Numbered from the stretch's first letter, positions 1 through 14,346 are shown. The stretch is DNA of 64,000 bases from Odontesthes bonariensis (GCF_027942865.1 NC_134515.1:13679227-13743226); one strand, 5' to 3'. Notes: generated from the letters alone by a model not told the origin. Numbers and translations are program-made.

Positions 1-1299
1 AGCAGTTTGCTGACAAAACGGTTGCGAAACACAAAATATTTAGTTTTTAATTAATACTTTACCTTTTTTTTAGCTGGCATGTTTGCATGTAGTTAAAAAT
101 TACCCAAATGCAGACATGTGAAAAGAGATTTTTTTTTCTGAAATTGACCAGAAATCAAGAACCAATCAAGAATTAAGGAATCACATGGGTGAAGACAGGA
201 AATAACTGTAAAAAAAAGTAGCTACCAAATACAATGAAACAGGAAGCTTCAACAAAAACAAACCTATTAAGGTGGAATACAGACAGGAAACCTCAGGAGA
301 AATGGAAAAAGGAAAACCACGAGAGGGCCAAAACAAGATAGTCCCGATAGTGACAGTAAACGTGCATGTCAGGAGCACAGACATACTGTCTCAGCACTCA
401 TTGTATTGGTACGCTGCCATTTTCTTCAACCTCAGTGAGTCATGTCATTTCTTCATTATCCTAATCATGGCAATGAAAATATGTAAAGACCACACCGTTA
501 GTAGAGCAAAGTTATCCATTCCTACGAGGAAAAACACAAATTCAAAGAAAATACAAAATAATTTATTCCTTTTTATGACTCACTACAATTGTGTGGTGCT
601 GTATTTCTCTCTACAGTGACACCCCACTTTGGGTGTATCTTCCTTTTATCTTGTTGGGTGTTGGGATGTATTTTGGCTGCAACATTTAGACAGTGGATGT
701 GTATTCAAGCTGCATTCTCCCTCTAGCCTCTTTTTAACTTGTGTTATTCTATTTATTGTGTTTTTAATGTGTTGTAAAGTGTCCTTGAGTGTTGACAAAG
801 GCGCTTTTTAAAAAAAATTAAATGTATTATTATTATTATTAGCCAGCGTACAGTGTGTGAGGACTATAAAAACTATCCACTCTAACTGCAGTCTCCTCCC
901 GCCCTTCTCTCTGTCTGACTTGCCTTTCCCTTCGGTTGTGTGTTTAAGAGTGCGGTCCTGTACACATATACCAAAGAAAATGCATTCTGCTTATTTTTTG
1001 ACTCATGCAGTCTGTCTTTTCCTTTCACATTCTCCAGTTTTAACACTGCTGCTTCACGTCTCTCAGACTTGTTGAGCCAAGAAGAAAGGACCAAATCTGA
1101 ATGTTTAGGTTTATCAAGTAGTAACAGAGAATTATTCCACATTATGCTTTTAACACATCTTAAAGTGCATGTATAAAGATCTGGTGTGTTGACATGTTGT
1201 TTATATGCTTGGAAAGATCTTCAACACAGTTTATAGTTCCCGTATTGATCATGTTCAATTCAAATCTCATCTTTCTTCCCCCTTCCTGTTTCTCTCCAG
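1..1299 (+). other. celsr3: celsr3 intron (3' part)
   Basis: This is AT-rich intron sequence lying before the first celsr3 exon of the window. It ends in a pyrimidine tract and CAG at 1297-1299. I looked for an upstream TM4-TM5 exon of the receptor and found none, so the preceding exon probably lies outside the window. Confidence 0.6.
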
Positions 1300-4200
1300 T
1301 GCTACTATCCGGGATGCCTTCTTGCTGTTGCTGGTGGCCACCTCCACCTGGCTCTGTGGTCTGATGGCTGTAAACAACAGTATCCTGGCTTTCTACTACA
1401 TATTCAATGTCCTCTGCCTAGTGCAGGTATGAACAAAGCGAACAGTTTATTCTGCTTTTGCAGCTGGATCTTGTCTGATTGACACCTTAAACTTTGATGT
1501 TATCTTCTTATATGTGGGTTCTCAGTCGGTAACTTTCTGCATGTCTTTACTGCTCTTTCTCTCTCTCTCAGGGTCTGTCTGTGATGCTGGTCTTCACTGT
1601 GTTCAACTCAGAAGTTCAGGAGGCCTGGAGAGTCGCTTGTTTGGGTAAGAAGAGCCCTGGAGAAGACCCACCAAGACCACCACAGAACACAGTGAGTCCC
1701 ACACATTTATTTCAAGGTGTTATATTGCAGCGTCTAAAACCAGACAGAATCTGTTATTTTCAGTCCTAAATTGGCTGTAGGGTATATTACTTTATTCAGC
1801 ACATTAGCAACAAGAGGCTAAATTGATAAGAATCATTTAAATGAACTCACAATAGCAAAGTCATTATTGCACTATAATGACTTGTAGAGTCCTAATGTGA
1901 AATCATAAATCATTTCCCTGCTTGATTTCAAAGCCTATTACTCTGTTTTATCTCACTGCAGTCTCTGGTAGATGCACATTCTCAATGTGTCTATTACTAG
2001 ACAGCACAAAAATCCTGCTGCCCTCCATTTCACCTTCTCTCAGTCCATCCATCCATCAATCTCTCCTGCTCCTCTCCTTCTGGCCTCAGGGTTCGTTGCT
2101 GACCCACATGAAACAAAATGCCAGCCAGTGGAACGCTGCTTTCTCTTTGGCCTCTTCGACAAAAGAACTATGCAGTTTCTCTTTAGTGACCGTGTTCCTC
2201 ATTCCTTTTCCACGTCCTCCCTTGACTCTCGCTTCTGTCTTGTGTGCGTGTTCATTAGTTCAGCTCACTGCACGTTAGCCGCTGTTATTTTCAGCCGCTC
2301 TCTTTTTGAAAACCACTTATTGTTTTTCCTGTTTGTGTGTGAGTGAGAGAAAGTCATGTTTGTTTTATGTACCATACACAGTTTAAATATCCTCTTCTAC
2401 GTACTGAATGCCAAATATAGGGTCTGTGTGTGTGATAGAGAGAGACGTTTGTGTTTATCTGCATGGATGAGTGTTTGTGTGAGTGTTCAACTACCATCTC
2501 TTCCAAAGCTCTTCCTCTCCATCCCACAATCATCAGGGGGAAAAAAACTTAAACTATTATTAGATGCACACTTTTGTTGTTTTTTTCCTCTTGATGGGCA
2601 ACATGTATAAATGACTGCTTATTAGTGTGCATTTGTACAATGTATTATTTATGACTAAAGTGAACAATAAACTTAAGAGCAGAGGTCCTGTCTTGTTTAT
2701 CGGCTGGAGCTTCCACTTCACTTGTTCCATGTTTTTTTCTTTTCCACTCAGCATTATCACATATCCTCTCTATTGTATTTTCCTGTTGCCTCCAGCAGCT
2801 ATAACAACAAAAGCTGCTGGAGGCAACATTTGTGATATTGAATTCTTGTATTATAGTGTTCATAAACATCACAATGATTTAAAGCATCGCAAGAGAAAGA
2901 TCTCCTTTGTGAGAACTGGAACAAATGTACAACCGTACACATACATTTTTATCACGTAGAAGAGGCCACAAAAACGTCCTCAAAAGTCCACTTTAAAGCA
3001 AAATGTGGTGGAACGGGGCAAGTCGGAAACTGCGGTATATCAACCCCCGGGTGCGCCAGGGCAGTTTCAGGCATGGTAATGTGGGTCAATATGCTTCCAA
3101 ATGAGTCAAAAGCACATCATTTTGGGGTTCACAAACTTCTCTTTAATGTTGCTTTAATAGTCATTGCTATCCTCACTCAGACAGAGATCATTTTTGCTTA
3201 TTCAAATATTTAAAGACCTAGGATGTTGCTGCTGTTTTTTTTTTTGCTTAATTAGCATTAACTCTCAACCCTTGTGTGTGTTTGTCTGCGTGTGCTTGCA
3301 CAGGCTCAGAACCCCTATCATAACGCATCTCTGCTGGAGCAGAGCGGGCTACACCGCATCACCCTGGGAACCTCCACCATCTCCTCTGTCAGCTCAGCAA
3401 GGTATCTGGACGCAATGCCACAAACAGTCAAACGCATCACAGACAAACTAGAAATGAATTTGGATGTAAAACTCATGCACGCTTCGCTGCCAGAGGAGAA
3501 TAAGACTGCGTTTTTTTGTTTTCTTGTTCAAGACTGAGTTGTTTCCTAGCAACAATATAGAAATAATAAATTGATGTTGACTTTAAATGACAAAGAAAAT
3601 CAACAGCTAACTCATCATGCAAATAGTGCATCAGGGTTTTTTCTATTCTCTGCGGCTCTGATTGTGGATTAAGTTGCTTCAGGGAGGAAATTCCCTAACT
3701 GATAAAAATCACTGCTGTGTGCCTTTTTTGGGTCACTGGGGTAAAGATGAAGAAGATTGGATCGAACAATGTACTGCGCTATATGTGGAGCGACACTAAT
3801 GTACTCTGAAAGTGGCTGCTGATGCTTTTAGGGCTCAGTGATTGTCTTTCTTCCTGAGTGTCTGAACAGAACACTTCTGTACTGTTTATTTGTCTGAGAG
3901 GATGCTCTTGTTTTTTCAAATCTGCTTTGGCCTGTGTGTATGTACCGTTTTATAATGTGTGTGTATCTGTCCTCACTTCTCCCCTGGCCCCCTATTAGAG
4001 AAAATCTGTTGGCTCGTCAGACCCTGGAACAAAACATTGTCCACACAGGAGCTACAGACCTGGATGTAGCCATGTTCCACAGAGATGGAGGTACATTTGC
4101 AGGCACACACTGGGTTTACGTGGTTTGACAGAGACACAAACACTTTCAGTTTCCGCAATTCCTTCTTGCTTTCCCCTCGTCTTATTCTTCTGTCTCTCTG

Positions 4201-7200
4201 TGAATTTCATTAAAGATAAAGCACACATTGTACATCCATAAAGGACAGTTACAGCACATCAACCTTATCTTTTCCTCTTCTTCCTCCCCTCTCTTACTCT
4301 TTGCCTCTGTCTCCTCCCTCGGCACCTTCAGGTGAGGATTCGGACTCAGACTCAGACCTCTCCATGGAGGACGAGCGGAGTCTCTCCATCCCCTCCTCTG
4401 AGAGCGAGGACAACGTGCGTCTCCGTGGACGCATCCAGCGCCGATTCAAACGCTCCAATCACAGCGAGCGTCTGCTCACAGAACCTACCAACAACGGCAC
4501 CAAAGGTAAACAAGTAACTGTTGTTTCCACATTGCAGTGCTCTCTGAGGACTTTACATAAACACACACACTTATCCCATGAGGTGTGGGATTCCATCAAA
4601 ATGTTCTGTTGGGAATACAAAAAAAACATATATATAAAAAATAAACACATCACGTTTACAGAAATACTACTCAGGGGATTGTTTGAGTGATAAAGTTTAC
4701 TCTTAAGGACAGAAAGGTGGTTCAAATTGGCAGTGTGCTCCTTATCAGAGGAATAAACTTCAGTCAGGCTGAATCAACAGCAGTTACAAGGACATAGTTT
4801 CAATGTCAGAGCAAACCGTAACATCCACAGAAACTTTTTAATCAACTCCAGCAGCATAATTTCCATGTCTGCTAATGATCCCTCTGTGCAGTAGATTCTG
4901 CATACTCAGTTTCTCTTCAACTAATGCTAAGTACACGATTTGCATTGCGTGTTAATGCTGCCTCACGGCATCAGAGATCTAATAGTATTTGAAGTAATAT
5001 GTAGAAGCATATGGCATTTTTTGGCAGCACAGAGGAAATGTCAGTAGTCATTAATCAATATCTATCTTCACCTGTTGCTCATTAACTGGTATCATTAATA
5101 TTATATGAGTTTATGCTCTTCAAAATAGAAGATATAAATGTCACACTTAAACGGTTTTTGTGAAAGATTTCACTTTGAGAAAAGGCCAGCTATGTTCAAA
5201 TCTATAAATTTATATACATGATCAATTCCCGAACTCTATTCAGGGGCAAACCAGAGCGCAGGTGTCAGCTCAGTGATAGCGGTCAGGATCCGGTTGGCCG
5301 GAACAGTCAGATCAATACATCGGTGCAGTCAAACTGAAGAGTAAAGCTGGGAGAGTTGGGCTTTTTACTGAAAGGTCAAAGCCCGAAGGGATCCTATTGG
5401 CTGTGACAAAGCTTTAACCCTTTAAGGCCTGGACTATTTCTGAAACTTTGGCCTGAAAGATACAGTTAAACCCCTTCACTGCACAGTCAACAGACTATGC
5501 TGGGAATGTGCGTTCCAGGGCCAGAAAAAAAAAATAGATAAAAAAAATTGGGTTTTATTTTGTTTTTTTGCGGAACAAGACACTTTTATCAAAGTAAGCC
5601 CTAAACATAAGAAATACAATGATGTTAAGTACTTCTGGTATTTCATAGCAAGAAACAAAAACGGATTAATTATCAAGTTATCGATCAAACAAGAAGCAAA
5701 ACATTCTCACATTTGAAGATTAGTTTAGTTGATTTCATTTCAAACAAGTCATGTAGCACAATACTTTATGTCAAAATAAAAAGATAATATGAGGCATAAG
5801 AATTGACCTTTTTATACCTGGTGTTCACTAGCTTTACTGATGAATAAATGATGAGGGATTTTCTCAAACTGTCACTCACCACCTTCAGAAATGAGTCGAG
5901 AACCTGAGTATTGGGAAGGTTAAAAAGGTTTTGTGAGTCACCTGAAGGTGTTTGCGCTTGTTTGTGTGCGACAGATCTGGATGGCAATGACCTTTTGTCT
6001 TACTGGCCAGCTTTGGAGGAGTGTGACACACACACCTTGCAGAAGTGGGGCTCAGAGCGCCCCCTGGGGGCAGATTACAGCAAGGACGCTGCCAATAACA
6101 ACCAGTTAGATGGAGCGCTCACCAGCGGAGATGAGAACGGCCTTACCCAGCCACACAGACATCGCAAGGGTGAGAGAGACACATAAAAACATGGAGATGA
6201 TCTCACTGACATAAATGCAAACATTAAGTATTATCAGGCTTTGGTCCTGCATCTTTGGATGTTAGTGTCTAGCCTGAATATTGTCTTCCTCATCATTTTG
6301 TCATCAGCACAAAACAATCATCTGTAGAAATATAGTCTGATTGTTGCAGCCATTCATCAGGATGAAAATATTTTGCAAAGAGGAAGACAGAGCAGATGTC
6401 AGCTGCATGAGCTCAATCACCAAAGCAATCATTTCAAACTCAGCTCAATAGCTGTCTGTCATAGGTTAATTATTTCAGGTCACTTCGTTTTTTTGCATTA
6501 TGTTATTTCAACAAGTCAGTGTCTGAGTTTTTACATCTTAATTGTTTTGGTGTACTAATTGTTTGTCCATTCTTTACTGTACTATGTGTACAATATGTAT
6601 GATGTGATGATCAACATGCCAGGATTTTTAATTTGATAATCATATTACATGCCAGGAGATTTTCACTATGTACTAAGAAAACATTTAGAGTTTAGAGCTT
6701 TACTCATGAACTAAATAGGGCTCTAAAAGTACATGTGTCACTTTTATAAGTGCAGGATAGCATGCATACTCAAAGTAGATCATTTTTATGCTTGCACATG
6801 CACACGCACACAATGGCACACAGTACAATCAAAGACACAACGAGTGGGAGAGGAAGACAAAGGAATACAAAGTTGGAATTTAGTCATGTTGCCTGAAACC
6901 ATAAATTACATTTTCAGGAAACAAAATATGCATAAATCAAAAGTACATGAATACATGCATGCACACAAATGGACATAAACATGAAGTGGTTGAAAGCAAA
7001 AAAGTGCTGCTTTTTGGAATGACTCATTTTAAAGTCTGCTTCAGGATATCCATGTTCCACAAACAGAGCCATTATGATTCACTGAATATTAACAATGACC
7101 AAAAACTTAAAATGTCAAAGCTTCCTGCTCTTGTGTGCATTTGTTCCGATATACTTCTTTCTTCATCAGCCTTCTATCTCCTACGCCCTGCTGTACTTTT

Positions 7201-8762
7201 TACTCTCCTGTTCTTTCTCTCTCTCTAATGCAGTATTTTCTCCTCTATAAAAGTCCTCTTCCTCCTCCGTCTTTTCCATTTATGACTTCTGTTCTCCTCC
7301 TCAAGTACTTACTCTCATGTTCCAGGTATTCTGAAGAATCGTCTTGGCTGTCCTCCAGCACTCCAGGGTCTTTCTACTATGGGCCGAGTCCCCAGTGAGC
7401 TCAACTGGTACAGAACATCTACTCTCGGCCACAGAGGCGTTCCAGCAGCCTCATATGGTCGAATGTACTCTGCCACAGCCGGTGCCAGTGGAGGTTCTGG
7501 CTCGCTCTCCCAGCCAGCTTCCCGATACTCCTCCAGGGAACACCTTGACTCGCTTGCCAGGAGGCAGTTGTCCAGGGATCCACTAGGAAGGCAGACGGTT
7601 GGGGGGTCAAGGGACCGGCTAGACTCCCGGGGTTCCAGGGACAACTTGGATCTCCTACCCAGAAGGAGAGAGCTGGGACTAGGGCAAGGACCAGGACTCG
7701 GGGGCCTGGATCACCAGCGAGTCTCCTCATCCAGGGAGAACTTGTCAGGATCCAGGGACAGACTAGACAACCACCATGCTAGCAGTTTTCATGCTTCAAG
7801 GGAGGACTTAAGTGGAGATGTTGGAGCTGGAATGGAGGGATACCTCAGCGGGTCGAGATCGCAGTTAAATACTCTCACTCGGCGTCAGGCATCATCCCGG
7901 GAGCACCTCGGTGGGGCGCTGATGAGCAGTCGGTCGAGGGAGCAATTGGAGCCCAACGGAATGGGAACTCAGGCTCAGCCGTGTCGGGAGTGGCTCCGCA
8001 CTCTACCTCCCCGGCAGCCCTCACACCCCGACCAACCCCTCTCTGCTTCCCCTCCTCCCCCGATCTCTGAGGAGCCCCAGCAAGAGCAGCTACCTCCATC
8101 TCATATCCGGGGACGCCTTGACTCTGCACCTTCATGTAGGTATCCTGGTCAGACTGTCCCTCAGGTAGCAGGTTCAAATCCAAACCCTCTAGGTCGCCAA
8201 CCGTCCAGTGAACACCTGGACATCCTGTCCTCTATCCTAGCATCTTTCAATTCCTCAGTCCTCACTCCTCCCCCGCCTGCCTCCAACCCTGGTCCTAACG
8301 GGTCCATCCACGGACCCTCTCCCTCCCCACCCCAGTCTACTACTTCCCACAGCATATCTGAAGTCTCCCCTGACTCAGAGTAAGTCTCTCTGTGTGCATT
8401 AACCTCCACTAACCCTCTGCATGTATCACATCTTTTTTCTCTGTCCTCCATAACCCACTGGCCCCATCTTGAACTTGAGACTCTGGGTTTTTTTTATATC
8501 TCAACTTACCTCATCTTTACTCTGCCAATTTTTCAGCACATTTATCTTTCCTTCCCTTGTATCTGTTTTGCCCTGTTTTCTAGCTCTGTGTCCTTCCTCT
8601 GTCTTTGTCCTTCTGAAATAGCTCATTTCCATTTTACCTCAGTATTTTCATTATCATCATAATGTAGAATTCAATCATTGGAGCATTGGCATAGAAACCC
8701 TTCAGATGATTAATTTCTTTTTCCTTCACCTCAGAGCCAACAGAAGCGAGGGACAGTCTTGA
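1300..8762 (+). CDS. celsr3: Cadherin EGF LAG seven-pass G-type receptor 3, C-terminal part (partial)
   Basis: CELSR3 (Flamingo family) is an adhesion GPCR of the planar cell polarity system that guides axon tract formation; it acts at the plasma membrane. Eight coding exons are visible: 1300-1426, 1572-1691, 3304-3401, 3999-4090, 4332-4505, 5975-6169, 7326-8379 and 8735-8762, with GT-AG borders and matching phases. The first two encode TM6 (AFLLLLVATSTWLCGLMAV) and TM7 (ILAFYYIFNVLCLVQ). The rest is the long cytoplasmic tail. Landmarks shared with mammalian CELSR3 include TDLDVAMFHRD, DSDSDLSMEDERSLSIPSSE, LLSYWPALEE, KDAANNNQ, GILKNRL, LGHRGVPAASYGRMY, LDILSSILASFNSS, TSHSISEVSPDSE and the terminus RSEGQS. 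These separate it from CELSR1 and CELSR2. The cadherin, EGF, laminin-G and GAIN regions lie upstream of the window. About 628 residues are encoded here. Confidence 0.95.
2784..2828. repeat. Perfect 17-bp inverted repeat
   Basis: The arms are 2784-2800 and 2812-2828 (core GTTGCCTCCAGCAGCT and its reverse complement), separated by an 11-base A-rich loop. It lies in the third-last long intron of celsr3. No flanking duplication was recognised, so its origin is unknown. Confidence 0.8.
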
Positions 8763-9025
8763 TGACAGCCTCTATATCCCTCAATGTATTTCAACAGTGC
8801 CAGGCACACAAGGGACAAGATCAAAGGTCATGGATGGCTCAACATCAATGGGACAAACTGGGACCTTGAAGGACTAAAAACAAAGTGGGTCAGAGGAGAC
8901 AAAGATAAAGACAAACTGAGAGAAACCTTACAGATAAAACAGGTAGTGATAAAAGATAAAGGTTGTGGGCTGGTTGTAATTTTTTGAGTCCCACTGCCTA
9001 GAAACCCATGATTCTTTTGACAGTG

Positions 9026-9031
9026 AATAAA
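9026..9031 (+). terminator. celsr3: Candidate polyadenylation signal of celsr3 (proximal)
   Basis: AATAAA lies 264 bases after the celsr3 stop. A second AATAAA at 9738-9743 is followed by a GT-rich stretch and could serve a longer 3' UTR. Which is used cannot be decided from sequence. Confidence 0.45.
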
Positions 9032-9743
9032 CCACCTCTACTACCTAAATACTGTTAGACAAAAAAAAACAAAAAAAAAACTCCTCAACTTCAAACACAC
9101 GTTAGCCTAAACCAGACAAGACCCGTCAAAAAAGGAAAGCTAGTAACTGTAAATAACATTTTTATACATTTTGTATCTTTTTCATTGGAGATGAAGAAGA
9201 AATCTCTTGTGATGTTTCTTTTTTTTTAAGCGGTTGTGTCCATGTGAGGTTGTGAGTGAGGTTAATGCGAGGGCAGTCTTGTGCGTTGCTGAGGGCAGAA
9301 TTTACCTCTACAAAGAAAAAAAATTCTCAAATTTCTCCCTGAAAAAAGTTTTCCTCCATTACTTTTCCTCACACCCATCAACTTTATGTATATCAACAGG
9401 GGTCCTGCAATAGTATCTGATGAGATTATCAAAACCACAAGTTGTGGTTGAGGGGAAATATCAAAGTATCAGGAAGTGATTGTACATAGAAGAAGGGGTA
9501 ATGATAAAAGAGGACATTTGTTGGAACAAGATGATTGTGCAAAGAAAGATTTCTAACAATAACATAAGATTCAAAGCTGGTGGTTCAACTATTAAAGCTC
9601 AGTCACAGGTGTCAAAGTGTCATATCCTTTGGGAGACTGTGCTATTTTTGTGATCAGACGTATATGAATGTGACCATGTCATCTATCTGTGTAACTGTGC
9701 CGGGGGCTGTCTGAACCAGACCATATCAGTCCACTGAAATAAA

Positions 9744-12700
9744 AAGAACATCTCTTCATCGTTCTGGAGACCCGGTGGGTGTAGGCTGATCTCTCCGTCT
9801 GCCTCGATGCACGAGGCTGTATCATGTAACAACCATTTAAAACCCCCTCAAGGTATTTTTTTGTACTTTGATGCGTCTCAACTCAACCTGCCTCAAGGGA
9901 CGCCACAGGAGCAGCTGAATCTCCCTGGTAGCATCCAGAAAATTTGTTTATAAAAGCTTCTCATGCAGAAGCTCTGTGCTAAACTAAACCAAAGGGACTT
10001 CAAATCACTATGAAACTATTATGTTCTCCACTTTTCTGTGTCAAAAAATGACTTTGTGCAGGGTGAGAAAGATGTAGATGTAATTCACTTTTGTGTTAAC
10101 CGTCATCTTTTTTAGATAACTGTGCCATGGATAGAAGTCTAAAATGAAAATGTGTTTCTGTAAATGAGGCCTTAGATCTACACTACAACACAACCTGCTG
10201 TGTTTGGTATTTAATTGGCTGCATACAGTGTAAACTAGTGGCTCTTGATTAGGTATGAGGGAGGAAAACAGATAAGAGGGAAGACATGCGTCTTATCTCA
10301 GCGTGTTCAGATATTTGTTTGGAAACATGAAAGCGAACCTGCAGGGAAATAAGCAGCATGGTATCTACCTGAATGCATCAGCTCATTTCTTTAGCCCCAT
10401 AACAGACAGGTTTCTACCTTCTTGGCTCCAAAACATTCAACAATACCTGTGGATCGAGTGTTTCCAACCAGAACACACTGAAACGGATCTATTGTTTTCC
10501 TCCCATTTGGAAAGTTGTACAAAAATAATGTATTTTTCAAAATCTGGCAAAGCTTACGCAGCAGCAGACCAGTTTGCAAAGGAGAGGAGATGTCAGCAGT
10601 GTTCGTGCTAAAAGCCTCTAAGTGGTTTTAAAATGTAGGTTTTTCCATCAGCAGCTGATCCTTTCTCACAGATGTTGGAGTGAACCCTGAGTTTAGACCT
10701 GAAAGCAAAAAACATGCTGGCATTTGTCAGCATGAAAGACATGCAGGCCATTTCTACCTTCCTTCAAAGGAATTGTGGCAAAAGCACAATGGGTTAGAAA
10801 AACCACAGGCAATTCTGTCTGCATGTAGGGAGCAAAGGGCAGAGCAACAGTTAAAAAAAATGCTTGCAACCATAAAACAAGAGGTGGATACAAAAAATAG
10901 GAATGCTAAAATGCTGCAGAATGGCAAGAAGAGCAGAACAAAAGTTACAAAAGCAGACACAGTTGGAGGGAAGACAAATTAGGTCAGAAACCATGACTGT
11001 GTGCAATATGTAGCCACAGGCCCTCATGGATGCAACTCATTACAGAGTAAGGTTTTTTTAAAAACAGAGAAGAGAAGGGCAATGCAAATTGAGTAAAAAA
11101 TATCTCCCCGCTCTGACTGCTGCTCTGTCAGTCCCATGTCTCTGGGAAGTGACTTGTAAACCTATTTGTGACAGTATTATTGCCAAAACAAAAAAAGGGT
11201 TCCTGCAGGGGAATGTCACCTGCCAGTCTGTTAAAGGAGTAGTACACCTAAATAGATCCAGATTTTTTTTATCCTTTTTATTTTTTTCAGAGATTATACC
11301 TTTATTGTCCACAGACATGAGATCTATTTTATTTATTGATACTTTATTAACACTTTATGAATGATTTATTCTTGCCATTTTGTATGAGATTCTGTTTTGA
11401 AGAAGAATGTCTTTTTTTTTGTTTTTGTTTTCCTTTTTTTCTGTTCAAAGGTTCTTTCTTTTACATCTAATGTTTGATATGATTGGAGTCTCACGGCAAC
11501 AGAGGGAAGACAAGAAAATGAGAAGATAAAAGTTTCTCTTTCAACTTAGAATCAAAGTAAAAGACGAGGCAAAGTTTATTCCGTATTCTAACTGGATTTC
11601 TTATCTAATTATTAAGGTAAAACCTGGAAAATTCAAATAAACTTACATTTCAATCAGTTATGATTACATTTATCCAATTTTAATGGCACATGTATACATA
11701 TCCTGATTTAAAATGTAATACAGGGTGTTAATATTGCAGTTATGCCTCATTTTTACACAATGAAATAATGAACTGGTAACGTATGTGCTTTGAAACTCTC
11801 CAGCAGCCTGTTAGTACCCAGGAAATAACACAACATTTCATAATAAAATGGTTTTGACCAATAGAAGACACACATATGAGGCCAGATGAGAATACTGAGG
11901 TGAGACTAAAATGTGATGTGCTTTGAAAAAAAGAAAAATGTGGGGTGAGTGACAGAAGGAAAGGAACAACGAGGCAGGGAGAGGAGGAGGGTTGATGGGG
12001 GATTGTCTTTGTTGGTTTGTGTGTTTGTTATAAGATGCCTTCTGTCCCGTCGAAGGGATGGAAACAGCTGTTCCCCGTTACTGCAGAAACAAGAGAAATG
12101 TTGGACATTAAAAAGTTACTTATTCCTATGAGGCTTTGTGTGAGTGTGTGTTCTAATTGATTCTGTCTGCTGACAAAAAGAGGTTTGCTATTTCATATTT
12201 ATGAGAAAAGGCATTTTCAGGAGTGAAACTATGAGCATAGGAAATAACCATACTGGTGACGTTTTTTGTTTTTTTTTCAAGATGCTTCCTCTCTCTGACT
12301 TGCTTTGACTCTCTAATTATTCTGTCACATTCAGAGTCATGCTCAGCTGCCAGCTTGATAAAGTCACCTCACAGCAAATGCACCCAGCTGTCGCATAATA
12401 TTGCCAGTCCTTGCATGAACCCTAGACTTCAGCCCCTGTTGGACATTTAGTGCAGCTGCTTGGTCACATGTCAAAAAAAGTATTGACGTAATAGAAATGG
12501 AAAATGTGTGTAGGGATATCATTTTAGACAAGGTGGCTTCTTAGCCTACATGTTAGTCACCCAGGTCATGTTAACTTAAGAGCTTCAGTAGAAAGCAACA
12601 AAACTTATTTTCTCTGCTTATGAAGAAGGAGATGTAGTAGCTTGCTACATGCCACAAATAAGAAGGAATGACAAATATCTTAATGTCTGTGTCAAGTACA

Positions 12701-13871
12701 CAACTGGAGCCCACAGATTGGTCATTTTAGATCAACATAAAGACTGGAAAGTGTCTTTATGTTTGTCACAACCTGGTTGAAGGGAGGGACAGAGTATTGG
12801 ATCACACATTACCATTTTAAATATGGGTTTATTTTGACCATATATAAGATATAAACCATCTGCCAGTAAACTCAGTGGTGTAGTGTGTATAAGGATGAGT
12901 GGAAGTTGAGGTGGAAATAACAAAACAAACACAATCAAAGCAGAACCTCAGATAGAGAAAGTAGCTGTTTATAACATTTTATATACTTAGAGAACATCCA
13001 GTACATGTAAGCCATAAAGTGATGGACTTCGTGTTTGACCTCCTAACATCTACAAGACAGAATTTTTGGGACATTCCTAACTGCTCACCAGGCTTTGCCA
13101 GAAGGTATAAATACACCTACCAACACCTCTAAGTTGGCTGTTGGAACTCTACTGGTGGACTTCACGTCATTATTCAACAAGATCGTTCTCTTAGTTGCTG
13201 TTTTAATGACGGTTGCCCTTCAGCATTAATATTGCCATGATGATATGACTTGCAACATTTCTGCAAATACTAAATTATATGGCGCTAATCTCAGGTGTAT
13301 CAACAAGGGCTGCATTCCACCTCCGCACCTGTTCATGGCAGTCAGTTGCAGAACATGCACCGAAGCTAAATTTCCTCTCAGAGGAGAGCAGGCCTCATAA
13401 ACACTAATTCAAGTCAAAACGTCTTTGTGATATTTATATTACGGCAATGACACATTTAAAATACATCGTGCAGTCCTACGGGATTTCAAACTGACAGTTG
13501 TCCATATGTTTATGGCCATTAAACCATTTCCATTTCATTAAAAACAAAAAGAAAAGTCTGACATTTATGAACAGTCACTCCCTATTGGTGCGCTACTAAA
13601 ATGTCTTACAGATTGTCTCGAGTGAGGTTCTACTTTCAAATAAAATATAACTTAAAAAGCAAAGGATATCTTACATCTTATGTCTGAGTACCGAAGACAC
13701 ACTGTGAAAAAATTACAGATAAAACAGAATCAGTCGTTTTGATTTTTTTCTGATTTCTACAAGGTGTGCTAAGTCATTTATTACAGATATATTTTCATGT
13801 CATAGCATTCTTGTGTAGTTCTATTGCAAAGTTGTAAAGTCAGGACCACATTCACTTTGAAAGAATCTATC
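9744..13871. other. Intergenic DNA between celsr3 and the minus-strand zinc-finger gene
   Basis: This is AT-rich sequence with short chance ORFs, for example at 10303-10611 and 10680-10982. These show no splice context, domain or family resemblance. No repeat family, RNA gene or conserved element was recognised. Part could be a long celsr3 3' UTR. Confidence 0.5.
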
Positions 13872-13877
13872 TTTATT
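13872..13877 (-). terminator. Candidate polyadenylation signal of the BED-like gene
   Basis: AATAAA on the minus strand lies about 470 bases downstream of the stop codon at 14347. It gives that gene a plausible 3' UTR from 14346 to about 13855. Confidence 0.4.
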
Positions 13878-14346
13878 TGCTCGTTATTTCAACAAAGTCA
13901 GAACCAGTTCAGTTGCTGTTTGCACAGCAGTTCTGTCTGAGAACCACAGGCCCAGCCAACCTCGAGCAAACCCGCGTATTTCTGACGGCAGCTCCAGTTC
14001 CGCACTACACTCAGGTAGGTTGTTTGTTTTCACAGGTTTCGCACACGCCCAGTCGTGTCATTAAATCCTTTAGCTGGGAGTAAAGAATTTCAGCTCTGTC
14101 TGAACACACTGTAATACCTAAACGAAGAACCAGAGCCAGTTTTCACTGATTGAAAAGTCCCATCATAAGGCTTTGGGAACGACAATCTCACAAGCATTTC
14201 ACAACTGTGATCGACCTCAACAGAGCCAAACTCTTATTCAAAGAGGAGGAAAACAAACATTTAAAAATCTATAAAATAGTCTTAGTTTCATGGGATATAG
14301 GCAACAATACAAGAATGAAACAAGCACTTAAAATCGCTAAACCCGA

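Noticed and set aside
7315-7730. Minus-strand ORFs of over 100 aa opposite the last large celsr3 exon
   Set aside because: They mirror the GC-rich celsr3 coding exon, whose plus-strand product matches CELSR3 clearly.
10303-10982. Two consecutive plus-strand ORFs of about 100 aa after celsr3
   Set aside because: They have no splice-site context, no recognisable domain and biased composition typical of AT-rich noncoding DNA.
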